Part shown: one piece after another, positions 44,886 through 54,561 of the stretch
Position numbering within the stretch: position 1 is the stretch's first letter
How the letters are laid out: every line of letters begins with the position of its first letter
Assembly: GCF_021728295.1 (NCBI RefSeq)
Contig: NZ_JAKJXE010000001.1
Location: 372,001 to 436,000, forward strand
Origin: Pseudomonas petrae
Lineage (GTDB): Bacteria; Pseudomonadota; Gammaproteobacteria; Pseudomonadales; Pseudomonadaceae
Length of the DNA stretch: 64,000 bases
Direction of reading: 5' to 3'
Made by a program: the position numbers and the translations under genes
Notes under the pieces: model-generated
Database searches by the model: none
Told to the model about the DNA's origin: nothing
The model's input: only the letters and a program-made list of their open reading frames with translations

Positions 44886-45731
44886 ATGAAATTCGAAGGC
44901 ACCCACGCCTACGTCGCCACCGACGATCTGAAGCTTGCGGTCAATGCCGCGATCACCCTGGAGCGCCCGCTGCTGGTCAAGGGCGAGCCCGGTACCGGCA
45001 AGACCATGCTCGCCGAGCAACTGGCCGAATCCTTCGGCGCGCGGCTGATCACCTGGCACATCAAGTCGACCACCAAGGCGCATCAGGGCCTCTACGAGTA
45101 CGACGCGGTCAGCCGTCTGCGCGACTCCCAGCTTGGCGTCGACAAAGTCCACGACGTGCGCAATTACCTGAAGAAGGGCAAGCTCTGGGAAGCGTTTGAA
45201 TCCGAAGAGCGGGTGATTCTGCTGATCGACGAGATCGACAAGGCGGACATCGAATTCCCCAACGACCTGCTGCAAGAACTCGACAAAATGGAGTTCTACG
45301 TTTACGAGATCGACGAGACGATCAAGGCAAAAAAGCGTCCGATCATCATCATTACGTCCAACAACGAAAAAGAACTGCCGGACGCCTTTCTGCGCCGCTG
45401 CTTCTTTCACTACATCGCGTTTCCCGATCGCACCACGCTGCAAAAGATCGTCGACGTGCACTACCCGGACATCAAGAAAGACCTGGTCAGTGAAGCGCTG
45501 GACGTGTTCTTCGACGTGCGCAAAGTCCCGGGCCTGAAGAAAAAACCCTCGACCTCCGAACTGGTGGACTGGCTCAAATTGCTGATGGCCGACAACATCG
45601 GCGAAGCCGTACTGCGCGAGCGCGACCCCACCAAAGCCATCCCGCCGCTGGCCGGTGCGCTGGTCAAGAACGAGCAGGATGTGCATCTGCTTGAACGCCT
45701 GGCGTTCATGAGTCGTCGCGGCAATCGCTGA
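44886..45731 (+). CDS. MoxR-family AAA ATPase
   Basis: 281 residues. Walker A 'GEPGTGKT' (33-40), Walker B 'LLIDEID' (112-118), sensor 1 'IITSNNEKELPDAFLRRC'. MoxR ATPases act with a VWA protein as chaperones that insert metal cofactors or remodel enzyme complexes (as CoxD with CoxE). Here the VWA partner follows 46 bp downstream. The client enzyme is not in the window. Confidence 0.93.
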   Translation: MKFEGTHAYVATDDLKLAVNAAITLERPLLVKGEPGTGKTMLAEQLAESFGARLITWHIKSTTKAHQGLYEYDAVSRLRDSQLGVDKVHDVRNYLKKGKLWEAFESEERVILLIDEIDKADIEFPNDLLQELDKMEFYVYEIDETIKAKKRPIIIITSNNEKELPDAFLRRCFFHYIAFPDRTTLQKIVDVHYPDIKKDLVSEALDVFFDVRKVPGLKKKPSTSELVDWLKLLMADNIGEAVLRERDPTKAIPPLAGALVKNEQDVHLLERLAFMSRRGNR

Positions 45732-45777
45732 GCCTTTTCTGGTCAAGCTTATTTAGATCAAGCGCGGGACGCCGACT

Positions 45778-46956
45778 ATGTTGCTCAACCTGTTCAACGA
45801 AATGCGCGCTGCCAAAGTGCCGGTTTCGTTGCGTGAACTGCTCGACCTCATCAACGCGCTGAAGCAACGCGTGACGTTCGCTGATATGGACGAGTTCTAT
45901 TACCTGTCGCGCACGATTCTGGTGAAGGACGAGCGCCATTTCGACAAGTTCGATCGGGCGTTCGGGGCGTATTTCAATGGCCTGGAAAAGCTCGACGATC
46001 ACTTGCAGGCGCTGATCCCCGAGGACTGGCTGCGCAAGGAGTTCGAGCGCTCGCTGACGGCTGAAGAGCGCGCGCAGATCCAGTCGCTGGGTGGCCTGGA
46101 CAAACTGATCGAAGAATTCAAAAAGCGTCTGGAAGAGCAAAAGGAGCGCCACGCCGGCGGCAATAAATGGATCGGTACCGGCGGCACCAGTCCCTTTGGC
46201 TCAGGCGGTTACAACCCAGAGGGGATTCGGGTGGGCGACGCCGGCCAGCGTCAGGGCAAGGCCGCGAAGGTCTGGGATCAGCGCGAGTACAAGAACCTTG
46301 ATGATGGGGTTGAGCTGGGCACGCGCAACATCAAAGTGGCGCTGCGGCGCCTGCGCAAGTTCGCGCGCCAGGGTGCGGCGGACGAACTGGACATCGACGG
46401 CACGATCGACCACACCGCCCGCGACGCCGGCCTGTTGAACATCCAGATGCGCCCCGAACGCCGCAACACCATCAAGCTGTTGCTGCTGTTCGACATCGGC
46501 GGCTCGATGGACGCCCACGTGAAGATCTGCGAAGAACTGTTCTCGGCCTGCAAAACCGAGTTCAAGCACATGGAGTACTTCTACTTCCACAACTTCGTTT
46601 ACGAGTCGGTGTGGAAGAACAACCAGCGCCGCACCTCCGAGCGCACCGCCACCCAGGAGCTGCTGCACAAATACGGCGCGGATTACAAAGTGATCTTCAT
46701 CGGCGACGCCGCCATGGCGCCCTACGAAATCACCCAACCGGGCGGCAGTGTCGAGCACTGGAACGAAGAAGCGGGCTACGTCTGGATGCAGCGGTTCATG
46801 GCCAAGTTCAAGAAGATCATCTGGATCAATCCGTACCCCAAAGACGCCTGGGCCTACACCACCTCCACCCACATAGTGCGGGACCTGATCGAAGATCAGA
46901 TGTACCCGCTGACGCTGCGCGGGCTGGAAGAAGGAATGCGGTATCTGGCGAAGTGA
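45778..46956 (+). CDS. VWA domain protein, CoxE-like
   Basis: 392 residues. The N-terminal half is helical; the C-terminal half is a von Willebrand A domain. The MIDAS motif reads 'DIGGSMD' (239-245), with Gly where DxSxS has its first serine, as is common in this subfamily. 'IFIGDAAMAPYEI' and 'KIIWINPYPKDAW' are characteristic later blocks. Probably cotranscribed with the AAA ATPase upstream. Role inferred as cofactor insertion or complex maturation. Confidence 0.92.
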   Translation: MLLNLFNEMRAAKVPVSLRELLDLINALKQRVTFADMDEFYYLSRTILVKDERHFDKFDRAFGAYFNGLEKLDDHLQALIPEDWLRKEFERSLTAEERAQIQSLGGLDKLIEEFKKRLEEQKERHAGGNKWIGTGGTSPFGSGGYNPEGIRVGDAGQRQGKAAKVWDQREYKNLDDGVELGTRNIKVALRRLRKFARQGAADELDIDGTIDHTARDAGLLNIQMRPERRNTIKLLLLFDIGGSMDAHVKICEELFSACKTEFKHMEYFYFHNFVYESVWKNNQRRTSERTATQELLHKYGADYKVIFIGDAAMAPYEITQPGGSVEHWNEEAGYVWMQRFMAKFKKIIWINPYPKDAWAYTTSTHIVRDLIEDQMYPLTLRGLEEGMRYLAK

Positions 46957-46966
46957 TGCTGAGACC

Positions 46967-47097
46967 GTAGGAGCGTGGCTTGTCCCGCGATCGGCGACGC
47001 AGTCGTCGTAAAACCGGATTGTGGAGTACATCAGGCGGAACGCATTTCCGAATTGCTGCCGGTTCCCGGCAGATCGCGGGACAAGCCACGCTCCTAC
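46967..47097. repeat. REP doublet between CoxE-like and pxpC genes
   Basis: 'GTAGGAGCGTGGCTTGTCCC' and its inverted copy enclose about 90 bp. The right arm supplies the TAG stop codon of pxpC (47094-47096 on the minus strand). Confidence 0.85.
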
Positions 47098-48020
47098 AGC
47101 GGACGGCGGACGAGATCCTCGAACCCCACCTGCTCCCGATGCGCCACCTCCTGTACCACCGCCTTCATCCGCACCACAGTTCCCGGCAGTTGCTGCGCCA
47201 GCCGCGCCAGTGAGAGCGGCGTCAATGCGCCGAGCCTTGGATAGCCGCCGATGGTCTGGCGGTCGTTGAGCAGGACAATCGGCTGGCCATCCGGCGGGAC
47301 CTGGATAGCGCCGAGCGGGATGCCCTCGGAGATCATCGGTCTGCCCTGATAAACCAGTTCCGGCCCGAGCAGGCGCATGCCCATGCGGTCGGCACGGCTG
47401 TCGAGGGTCCACTCGCTGTTGAACGCATCGAACAGGCTCAAGCCACTGAACTGCCCGATCTGCGCGCCCAGCACCACGTCCAGCGAACGCTGATCGGAAA
47501 AGTCGGGGATGAGGTGATCGGGAAGCGCGTGAAGCTCAAATGACGCCCCTGAATAAGTCAGTTGATCGCCTGCAGCCAGCGCTTTGCCGCTTCCTTCGAG
47601 CCCGCCCAGCCCTTCGCGTGTGACGGTGGCGCAGCTGCCGAGCACATCGACCGCCGCAAATCCGCCGGGCGCAGCGACGTAGGCGCGAGCACCAGTGATG
47701 GGCCGGGTAAAACGTAGCTGCTGGCCTTTGCGAACGAAGAAGCTGCGCCACGGCGCAATCGGTCGGTCGTCGAGCATCGCGCCCAGATCCGCACCCGCCA
47801 GCGCCAGGCAGCAGTCGGATTCGGCCAGCAGCGTCAGGCCACCCAGTGTCACTTCGATAACGGCAGCGTTCAGCGGGTTATTCAGCAGCTTGTTGGCCCA
47901 CGACATCGACACCCAATCCAGAGCCCCGCCCTGGGTGACGCCGAGGTGTCGCACGCCAAACCGTCCTGCGTCCTGCAACAGGCACAGCGGTGTGCTGCTT
48001 TTTACCGTCAACGCGCTCAT
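47094..48020 (-). CDS. pxpC: 5-oxoprolinase subunit PxpC (biotin-dependent carboxyltransferase-like)
   Basis: 308 residues, KipA/PxpC family. Blocks 'LQDAGRFGVRHLGVTQGGALD' and 'RADRMGMRLLGP' are diagnostic. It forms the PxpABC complex, which opens 5-oxoproline to glutamate using ATP. Its start overlaps the pxpB stop by 4 bp. The stop codon lies in the arm of a REP element. Confidence 0.94.
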   Translation of the reverse strand: MSALTVKSSTPLCLLQDAGRFGVRHLGVTQGGALDWVSMSWANKLLNNPLNAAVIEVTLGGLTLLAESDCCLALAGADLGAMLDDRPIAPWRSFFVRKGQQLRFTRPITGARAYVAAPGGFAAVDVLGSCATVTREGLGGLEGSGKALAAGDQLTYSGASFELHALPDHLIPDFSDQRSLDVVLGAQIGQFSGLSLFDAFNSEWTLDSRADRMGMRLLGPELVYQGRPMISEGIPLGAIQVPPDGQPIVLLNDRQTIGGYPRLGALTPLSLARLAQQLPGTVVRMKAVVQEVAHREQVGFEDLVRRPL

Positions 48021-48721
48021 GCCAGGCCCTCCAGCGGGGTGTCGTCGCCGCCCAGACGCATAAACTCGGCGTGATCAACGGCGGTAAAACGCACGGTGTC
48101 GCCGGGCTGCATCAGGCTGTAGCCGTCGATTTCACGATCAAAGAGTCTGGCGGGGGTGCGGCCAAGGATGTTCCAGCCCCCGGGCGACTCCAGCGGATAA
48201 GCCGCGGTTTGCCGTTCGGCGATGCCGACACTTCCCGCCGCCACGCGCTTGCGGGGTGTTTTGATGCGCGGCGCGGCGAGGATTTCTTCCACCAGCCCCA
48301 TGAACGCGAACCCCGGCGCGAAGCCCAGCGCAAAGACTTGATACTCGCGTTGGCTGTGGCGGCGAATCACTTCGTCGATCGACAACCCGCTGCGCTTCGA
48401 TAGCAGGTTTAACTCGGGGCCGACGCTGAGGTCGTACCAGACCGGCAACACATGCTGCCGACCGCTTTGGGCGACGTCGGGTGCGAGGTCGGTCAGCGCC
48501 TCGGTGATGATTGCCCGAGCCTGTGTCGGACTCAGCGCCAACAGATCGTAATGCACCATCAGCGTGGTGTAGGACGGCACCAGATCAATCAAATGCGAAG
48601 CGAAACCCTCGCGCAGCCGCAACGTAGCGGCGAGCATCCACGGCATGTTGGCCTCGTCGATGGCGTCGAACAGGCGGACCATCAGGCAATCGATGGCGAC
48701 GACTTCGATGCGCAGGTTCAC
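48017..48721 (-). CDS. pxpB: 5-oxoprolinase subunit PxpB
   Basis: 234 residues, KipI/PxpB family. '[16 protein letters not shown]' and '[17 protein letters not shown]' are the conserved blocks. It is translationally coupled on both sides: ATGA overlaps with pxpA and pxpC. Acts with PxpA and PxpC. Confidence 0.94.
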   Translation of the reverse strand: MNLRIEVVAIDCLMVRLFDAIDEANMPWMLAATLRLREGFASHLIDLVPSYTTLMVHYDLLALSPTQARAIITEALTDLAPDVAQSGRQHVLPVWYDLSVGPELNLLSKRSGLSIDEVIRRHSQREYQVFALGFAPGFAFMGLVEEILAAPRIKTPRKRVAAGSVGIAERQTAAYPLESPGGWNILGRTPARLFDREIDGYSLMQPGDTVRFTAVDHAEFMRLGGDDTPLEGLA

Positions 48722-49482
48722 AGGGCGGACGGTCCGGCGTCAGCGCTGTTCAACGCCTGACGAATCCGCTGGACGGCGTCGATGGAGCTGGCGTTGTCGC
48801 CATGCACGCACAAAGTGTGGGCCTGGAGCCGCAGCTCGCTGCCATCGCTGGCGATCAAGGCTTCGCCTCGGGACAAGGTCATGGCCTGGGCGATGATGAC
48901 TTCCGCATCGTGATGCACGGCGCCGGGAAGGTTGCGCGAGACCAGACGCCCCACGCTGTCGTAGGCACGATCGGCGAAAGCTTCGAACCACAGCGTGACG
49001 CCGAACTCATCGGCAATGGCCTGCGCCGCCGAGTTGTCGCGCATGGCCAGCAGCATCAGCGGCAGTTCCGGGTTGTAACGGGCGATGGCTTCGATGACGG
49101 CGCGCAGTTGCGTCGGGTTGGCCATCATGTCGTTGTACATCGCCCCGTGGGGTTTGACGTAGCTGACGTGGCTGCCCTGGGCTCGGCAAACGCCGTCGAG
49201 CGCGCCGATCTGGTAATGCAGCAGGTCTTGGATTTCCTGCGGCGAACAGGCCATCGAGCGACGCCCGAAACCCACCAGGTCAGGATAGGCCGGGTGCGCG
49301 CCGATGGTGACATTGTTGGCCAGGGCCAGCGCGACGGTTTTGCGCATGACGCTCGGGTCGCCGGCGTGGAAGCCGCAGGCAATGTTGGCGCAATCGATGT
49401 AGGGCATGACCTCGGCGTCCAGACCCATGGTCCAGGCGCCGTAGCTTTCGCCGATATCACAATTCAATAACAGGCGGCTCAA
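48718..49482 (-). CDS. pxpA: 5-oxoprolinase subunit PxpA (LamB/YcsF family), TTG start
   Basis: 254 residues beginning at TTG 49482, eight bases after AGGAG. No ATG is available near the family's normal N-terminus '[14 protein letters not shown]'; an ATG nearly 100 codons upstream would add unrelated residues. '[14 protein letters not shown]', '[15 protein letters not shown]' and '[11 protein letters not shown]' are the YcsF signatures. First gene of pxpABC. Confidence 0.93.
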   Translation of the reverse strand: MSRLLLNCDIGESYGAWTMGLDAEVMPYIDCANIACGFHAGDPSVMRKTVALALANNVTIGAHPAYPDLVGFGRRSMACSPQEIQDLLHYQIGALDGVCRAQGSHVSYVKPHGAMYNDMMANPTQLRAVIEAIARYNPELPLMLLAMRDNSAAQAIADEFGVTLWFEAFADRAYDSVGRLVSRNLPGAVHHDAEVIIAQAMTLSRGEALIASDGSELRLQAHTLCVHGDNASSIDAVQRIRQALNSADAGPSAL

Positions 49483-49895
49483 AGGCGTGACTCCTGTGCG
49501 AACGAAACGGGGAGAAGCTCGAGTGTACGCGCGGGGTCGTTCGGTGGGCAGCGCGGGGACACAGGGCTGTGCGTTGGGGGCATTCTTCGGCGCGAATGGC
49601 CGAAGCGTCCAACTAATAAAAGCGCGGGGGGAGGATAAGAAAAAGTGAACGGTGTCCGGGATCTTCGCTGACCGGGACTCCCCCTTCCCGGCTGAAGCCG
49701 GTCCTACGGATGCGCGGCGTGTCTGGAAAATTGCCTTCTTGGCTGAAGCCGGTCCCAGGCGCACGCGTGGTATCTGCTAAATCGCCTTCCCGACTAAAGC
49801 CGGTCCTACTGAGCGCAATATTCCGTAGGACCGGCTTCAGCCGGGAAGGCGTCAGCGAGGTCACTGCCCAATCAAGCCGGTGCCGGCATTCCGCC
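49483..49895. repeat. Non-coding gap with REP units of the 'ggctgaagccggtcctac' family
   Basis: No gene is supported. Four REP units lie at about 49685-49707, 49737-49757, 49788-49810 and, inverted, 49825-49848. The first three share orientation; the fourth faces them and can form a long hairpin with the third. Confidence 0.75.
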
Positions 49896-50420
49896 TCAAC
49901 GCCAGTCGCGCCCCACCGGCCGCACGTGGTGCCGGCCGACAAACAACCAGTCGATGAACACCACCACACTTTCAATGACCAACGAGAACAGCAGCGCGCA
50001 CAGCAGGCCCCAGCCGATCACTTCCGGCGACAGCAGCACCTGCCAGGTGTAGCCATTCCAGGTTTCGTTGCGGATGCCGGTGTCGGCGGCGGTCAGCACA
50101 TGCCAGGCGCGGGAGTACCACGGCCCTTGCAGCGCGAGCCACTCGCGGTCGAGGGTCTGATTGCGAGTGAGCAGGTTGCTGATGTTGTCGGCGTCGGTAC
50201 GGAACACCGGGTCGTCGCTGCTGCGGTAATGCTGGATCAGCGCTTGCACGTCGCCGTTGAAGAACCGCTGGGCGGTCTCGTTGTAGCCGCGCAGACCCTG
50301 CTGAGCTTCCAGCATGTGCGCTTCGACACGCTTGCTGTAATCGCTGATGAAACCTGGAATCTGCACGCCTATCAACAGGCCTGCTGTGAACAACACCAGT
50401 CGTATATAGCTGCGCAGCAT
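49896..50420 (-). CDS. DUF2937-like membrane protein
   Basis: 174 residues from the ATG at 50420 (AGAGAGGG upstream). N-terminal membrane segment 'LVLFTAGLLIGVQIPGFI', a helical periplasmic-like middle part, and a C-terminal membrane segment 'LLCALLFSLVIESVVVFIDWLFVG'. Appears to match the DUF2937 family of unknown function. It follows the class II amidotransferase gene by 13 bp, so cotranscription is likely. Confidence 0.8.
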   Translation of the reverse strand: MLRSYIRLVLFTAGLLIGVQIPGFISDYSKRVEAHMLEAQQGLRGYNETAQRFFNGDVQALIQHYRSSDDPVFRTDADNISNLLTRNQTLDREWLALQGPWYSRAWHVLTAADTGIRNETWNGYTWQVLLSPEVIGWGLLCALLFSLVIESVVVFIDWLFVGRHHVRPVGRDWR

Positions 50421-50433
50421 AGATCCCTCTCTT

Positions 50434-51207
50434 TCAGGCCGAGCCTTCGGCAACGCATTCGCCGCGGCGCCAAAGACTCCAGTGACCCGGCTCGTAGCGG
50501 TTCCAGGTCTCGTTTTCGGTCAGCGGCTCGGTGGCAATCACCGTCACCACATCGTTGGGCGTGGTTTCCGCCTGGAAATCGACGATCACATCGACGTCTT
50601 TCAGGCGCGCCGGCCCGAACGGGGCGCGGCGGGTGATGTGCACCAGCTTGGTCGAACAGTAGCAAAACAGCCAGTCGCCATCACTGAGCAGCGCGTTGAA
50701 CACGCCTTTGCTGCGATATTCGTTGCAGGCGTCGACCAGGGTCGGTAGCAGCTGCTCGATCTCGACCGGCTCAGGGAACGCTTCGCGGACCCGGTTGAGC
50801 AGATCGCAAAACGCCGCTTCGCTGTCCGTGTCGCCCACCGGCCGATAGAAGGTCGCGCCGGCATGAAAATCCGCAAGTTGGCCGTTGTGGGCGAAACACC
50901 AGTTGCGCCCCCACAGTTCGCGCACGAAAGGATGGGTATTGGACAGGCAGACCTTGCCGACGTTGGCCTGACGAATGTGGCCGATGACCACTTCGCTCTT
51001 GATGGGATAACGCTGGACCAGCTGCGCGACTTCCGACTCGCTGCTCGCGGCGGGGTCCTGAAACAGGCGCAAGCCTCGGCCTTCGTAGAAACCGATGCCC
51101 CAACCGTCGCGGTGCGGACCGGTACGACCACCGCGCTGCATCAGCCCGGTAAAGCTGAACACGATGTCCGTCGGGACGTTGGCACTCATGCCCAGAAGTT
51201 CACACAT
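50434..51207 (-). CDS. Class II glutamine amidotransferase (YafJ-like)
   Basis: 257 residues with catalytic Cys2 directly after the start ('MCELLGMSAN'). 'HRDGWGIGFYEG' and 'WCFAHNGQL' form the glutaminase pocket. No synthase domain is attached, as in E. coli YafJ; the acceptor substrate is unknown. Confidence 0.92.
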   Translation of the reverse strand: MCELLGMSANVPTDIVFSFTGLMQRGGRTGPHRDGWGIGFYEGRGLRLFQDPAASSESEVAQLVQRYPIKSEVVIGHIRQANVGKVCLSNTHPFVRELWGRNWCFAHNGQLADFHAGATFYRPVGDTDSEAAFCDLLNRVREAFPEPVEIEQLLPTLVDACNEYRSKGVFNALLSDGDWLFCYCSTKLVHITRRAPFGPARLKDVDVIVDFQAETTPNDVVTVIATEPLTENETWNRYEPGHWSLWRRGECVAEGSA

Positions 51208-51258
51208 GCTCAGGTCTCGGTGCGTTGAAGCACGCGTCTGGGAAGATGCCGGTCACAA

Positions 51259-51762
51259 TCACAGTTTGGGTTCGACGCGATAACGGCCGCTCGGCGCAGG
51301 TGCTGGCGTTGTCGCTGGCGACTGGCTGGCGAAGCGCCCTGCGGCCTGGTCTGCATAAGGCTCGTCGTGTTCCTTCTGCTCGGCGGCAGCCTGTGCAGCG
51401 GCGGCTTCAGCGTGGGCCAGACGGGCTTTTTTCTTGCGCAGGAACGGCAAGCGGATCAAGGCGTAAATGAGGTAGAGCCCCAGAGCGACGGCGCCGTAGG
51501 TGGCGAGGTCGAGCACGGCGCGCCAGACGTTGTTGCCGACTTTCAGCGCCAGATCCAGCACGCTGATCGCCAGCGCCGGGGCGTATTGATCCTTGGCCGG
51601 ATCGACGATCGTCGGGCAGAACAACAGCACGGCGCCGATCACGCGCAGGGGTTCGCGCAGGTAGCGCCACATCCAGCCGGTCAGCTTGAACCACACCAAC
51701 AGACAGCCCAACGCGGCGAACGCGTAAAGGCCCCAGGCAATCAGATAGTCGTTGTCGGTCAT
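51259..51762 (-). CDS. Hypothetical membrane protein (167 aa)
   Basis: The ATG at 51762 begins 'MTDNDYLIAWGLYAFAALGCLLVW'. Three hydrophobic segments are visible (about 8-25, 38-52, 82-100), then a basic 'LRKKKARLAHAEAAAAQAAAEQ' coiled region and a Pro/Ala-rich tail. I do not recognise a family. Divergent from the oligopeptidase gene. Confidence 0.75.
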   Translation of the reverse strand: MTDNDYLIAWGLYAFAALGCLLVWFKLTGWMWRYLREPLRVIGAVLLFCPTIVDPAKDQYAPALAISVLDLALKVGNNVWRAVLDLATYGAVALGLYLIYALIRLPFLRKKKARLAHAEAAAAQAAAEQKEHDEPYADQAAGRFASQSPATTPAPAPSGRYRVEPKL

Positions 51763-51902
51763 GACGTCCGTGGTAAGGCAGGTAAAGAGGCGCTTATGAT
51801 AACGACTTTTCACCAGCCCGGCTTCCCCGGCTTCAGTTATCGGTCTGCCGCATGTCCAGCGCCCGATCCCTTTAAGACAAGCCCCACGTGAGAGAGCCCC
51901 GC

Positions 51903-53960
51903 ATGCCTTCCGCACCACACACTTCCAGCGCCCCCGTCGCCCGCAAGGCTGACGGCGCCGACCCGTACGCCTGGCTGCAAAACCGCGACACTGATGAAGT
52001 GCTCGATTACCTCAAGGCCGAAAACGCCTGGCAGGAACAGCAGCTCGCCGAGCTGCAGCCATTGCGCGAAACCCTGTTTCAGGAGATCAAGGGCCGCATC
52101 CTCGAAACCGACCTGTCACTGCCCTTCCCCTGGGGCCCGTATCTTTATTACACCCGCACCACCGAGGGCGACGAATACGCCCGGCACTACCGCTGCCCGC
52201 GTCCCACCGACGACTCTCAGACCATTGACGAAAGCGCTGAAGAGCTGCTGCTTGACCCTAACGAACTGGCCGGCGCTGGCTTCTTCTCCCTCGGCGCGTT
52301 CAGCATCAGCCCCGACCATCAGCGCCTGGCCTACAGCCTCGACACCAGCGGCGAGGAGGTTTATCAGCTGTACGTCAAAGAGCTGAGCAGCGGCGCGGTC
52401 AGCAGCCTGCCGTTCGAAGACTGCGACGGCAGCATGACCTGGGCCAACGACAGCCAGACGCTGTTCTTCGGCGAACTGGACGACACTCACCGTCCGCACA
52501 AGCTGTACCGCCATACGCTGGGCGATGAATCCGCCGAGCTGGTGTTCAGCGAGCCCGACGGGCGCTTCTTCCTGCATTGCTACCGAAGCAGCTCGGAGCG
52601 GCAGTTGATCGTGGGGCTGGACAGTAAAACCACCAGTGAGGCCTGGGTACTGGACGCCGGCACGCCCGAGCAGGCGTTCGTGTGCATGGCACCGCGCAGC
52701 GAGGGCCACGAGTATTCGGTGGACCACGGGTTGATCGAGGGCGAATGGAGCTGGGTGATCCGCAGCAATCAGGACGGCATCAACTTTGCGCTGTACCAGG
52801 CGCCTGAAAAAACCGAGGGCGCACCTGAGCGGGGCGACTGGCAGAACCTGATCGCCCACAGCGAGACGGTCATGCTCGACGGCTTCAGCCTCAACGCCAA
52901 AGGCCTGACCTTGAGCCTGCGGGAAGGCGGCTTGCCGATCGTCGAAGTGCATCCGCAAGGTCTGCCGGGGTATCGCGTGCAACTGCCGGATGCGGCGTAC
53001 AACCTGTATGTGCAGGACACCCTTGAATTCGAGAGCGACAAGATTCGCCTGCGCTATCAATCGCTTAATCGTCCGCCGCAGGTCTGGCAATTGTCGCTGG
53101 CCACCGGGGAACAAATCGTACTCAAGGAAACGCCGGTGCTGGGTGTGTTCGACGCCGATGCCTACGTCAGCCAGCGGTTGTGGGCGACGGCCGCCGACGG
53201 TACGCAGGTGCCGATCAGCCTGGTCGTCAAGCGCGAGCTTGCAGGTCAGACCGTCCCGCTTTATCTGTACGGCTATGGCGCGTACGGCGAGAGCCTGGAC
53301 CCTTGGTTTTCCCATGCCCGGCTGAGCCTGCTGGATCGCGGCATCGCTTTCGCCATCGCCCATGTGCGCGGCGGCGGTGAGCTGGGCGAGGCGTGGTATC
53401 GCAACGGCAAGCAGGCGCACAAGCAAAACACCTTCAGCGACTTCATCGCCTGCGCCGAACACTTGATCGAAGAGAACATCACCACTGCCGAACAACTGGT
53501 GATCAGCGGTGGCAGCGCCGGCGGCCTGTTGATCGGCGCGGTGGTCAATCAGCGTCCGGAGCTGTTCAAGGGGGCCATCGCTGAAGTCCCGTTCGTCGAC
53601 GTGCTGAACACCATGCTCGACCCCGATCTGCCGCTGACCGTCACTGAATATGACGAATGGGGCAACCCGCAAGAGCCGGATGTTCACGCGCGGATCAAGG
53701 CTTACGCGCCCTATGAAAATGTCACGGCGCAGCATTATCCGGCCATGCTTGTGATCGCGGGCTATAACGACAGTCGCGTGCAGTATTGGGAGGCGGCCAA
53801 GTGGGTGGCGAAACTGCGCGATCTAAAAGTCGACGACAACCTGCTGTTGCTCAAGACCGAACTGGGCGCAGGCCACGGCGGCATGAGCGGGCGTTATCAG
53901 GGATTACGTGACGTAGCACTCGAATACGGATTTATTCTGAAAGTGCTGAAAATGGCCTGA
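51903..53960 (+). CDS. ptrB: Oligopeptidase B (S9 family prolyl oligopeptidase)
   Basis: 685 residues from the ATG at 51903; an in-frame GTG 15 bases upstream is possible. An N-terminal beta-propeller (about 70-400) is followed by an alpha/beta hydrolase domain. The catalytic serine is Ser538 in 'SGGSAGG', the Asp lies in 'YNDSRVQYWEAAKW' and the His in 'GAGHGGMSGR'. 'PLYLYGYGAYGES' is typical of oligopeptidase B, which cuts short peptides after Arg or Lys in the cytoplasm. Confidence 0.95.
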   Translation: MPSAPHTSSAPVARKADGADPYAWLQNRDTDEVLDYLKAENAWQEQQLAELQPLRETLFQEIKGRILETDLSLPFPWGPYLYYTRTTEGDEYARHYRCPRPTDDSQTIDESAEELLLDPNELAGAGFFSLGAFSISPDHQRLAYSLDTSGEEVYQLYVKELSSGAVSSLPFEDCDGSMTWANDSQTLFFGELDDTHRPHKLYRHTLGDESAELVFSEPDGRFFLHCYRSSSERQLIVGLDSKTTSEAWVLDAGTPEQAFVCMAPRSEGHEYSVDHGLIEGEWSWVIRSNQDGINFALYQAPEKTEGAPERGDWQNLIAHSETVMLDGFSLNAKGLTLSLREGGLPIVEVHPQGLPGYRVQLPDAAYNLYVQDTLEFESDKIRLRYQSLNRPPQVWQLSLATGEQIVLKETPVLGVFDADAYVSQRLWATAADGTQVPISLVVKRELAGQTVPLYLYGYGAYGESLDPWFSHARLSLLDRGIAFAIAHVRGGGELGEAWYRNGKQAHKQNTFSDFIACAEHLIEENITTAEQLVISGGSAGGLLIGAVVNQRPELFKGAIAEVPFVDVLNTMLDPDLPLTVTEYDEWGNPQEPDVHARIKAYAPYENVTAQHYPAMLVIAGYNDSRVQYWEAAKWVAKLRDLKVDDNLLLLKTELGAGHGGMSGRYQGLRDVALEYGFILKVLKMA

Positions 53961-53993
53961 CGACATCTGCGCGGACGGTGTGTCACATGGGAA

Positions 53994-54019
53994 GCCCCGG
54001 ACGCTGTAAAGTCCGGGCT
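53994..54019 (+). terminator. Hairpin after ptrB
   Basis: AGCCC(C)GGAC pairs with GTCCGGGCT with one bulged C. No T-tract follows, so it may be a weak or Rho-linked end. Confidence 0.45.
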
Positions 54020-54077
54020 GCTCTCACGCCAGCCAGTGCTTCACGCAATCCTCCAGAACACTCAACAAGAATTCGCC

Positions 54078-54545
54078 ATGTCTACATTACTCAACAAAGA
54101 AATCCGCGACATGCTGATGGACTGCGGTCTGTTCATCGCCCTGACGCCGGCTGAATTTGCCGCCGCTGCGGGGTACTTCAGCATCAGCAGCATTGAAAAG
54201 GGCGACGCGATCTTCAACGAAGGCGACGCGGGCACGTTCATGTGCATCATTCATTCGGGCACGGTGTCGGTGCAAAAGCTCAACAGCGATGGCATCGCTG
54301 TGGAGACAGCCATTCTGCGCAGCGGCAGAGCGTTTGGCGAAATGGCGGTGCTGGACGGCGAACGCCGCTCGGCCACGTGCGTCGCCGGTTCGTCGTGCTA
54401 TCTGTTGAACCTGGGCAAGGACTCGCTGGACAAGATGCTCAACGAAGCGCCGAAAGTGGCGGCGAAGATCATCCGCGCGATCGCGGTGGCGATGTCGAAG
54501 CGGCTGCGCATGATGGACGGTCAGGTGGTGGCGCAGCAGGATTGA
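54078..54545 (+). CDS. Stand-alone cyclic nucleotide-binding domain protein
   Basis: 155 residues from the ATG at 54078. A single Crp-like sensor domain: 'IEKGDAIFNEGDAGTFMCIIHSG' and the phosphate-binding cassette 'GRAFGEMAVLDGERRSATCVA'. It ends after the dimerisation helix ('IIRAIAVAMSKRLRMMDG') without a DNA-binding domain, so it is not a Crp regulator. Probably a small cAMP or cGMP binding adaptor; partner unknown. Confidence 0.88.
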   Translation: MSTLLNKEIRDMLMDCGLFIALTPAEFAAAAGYFSISSIEKGDAIFNEGDAGTFMCIIHSGTVSVQKLNSDGIAVETAILRSGRAFGEMAVLDGERRSATCVAGSSCYLLNLGKDSLDKMLNEAPKVAAKIIRAIAVAMSKRLRMMDGQVVAQQD

Positions 54546-54561
54546 GAGCGTCGAGTGTGAG

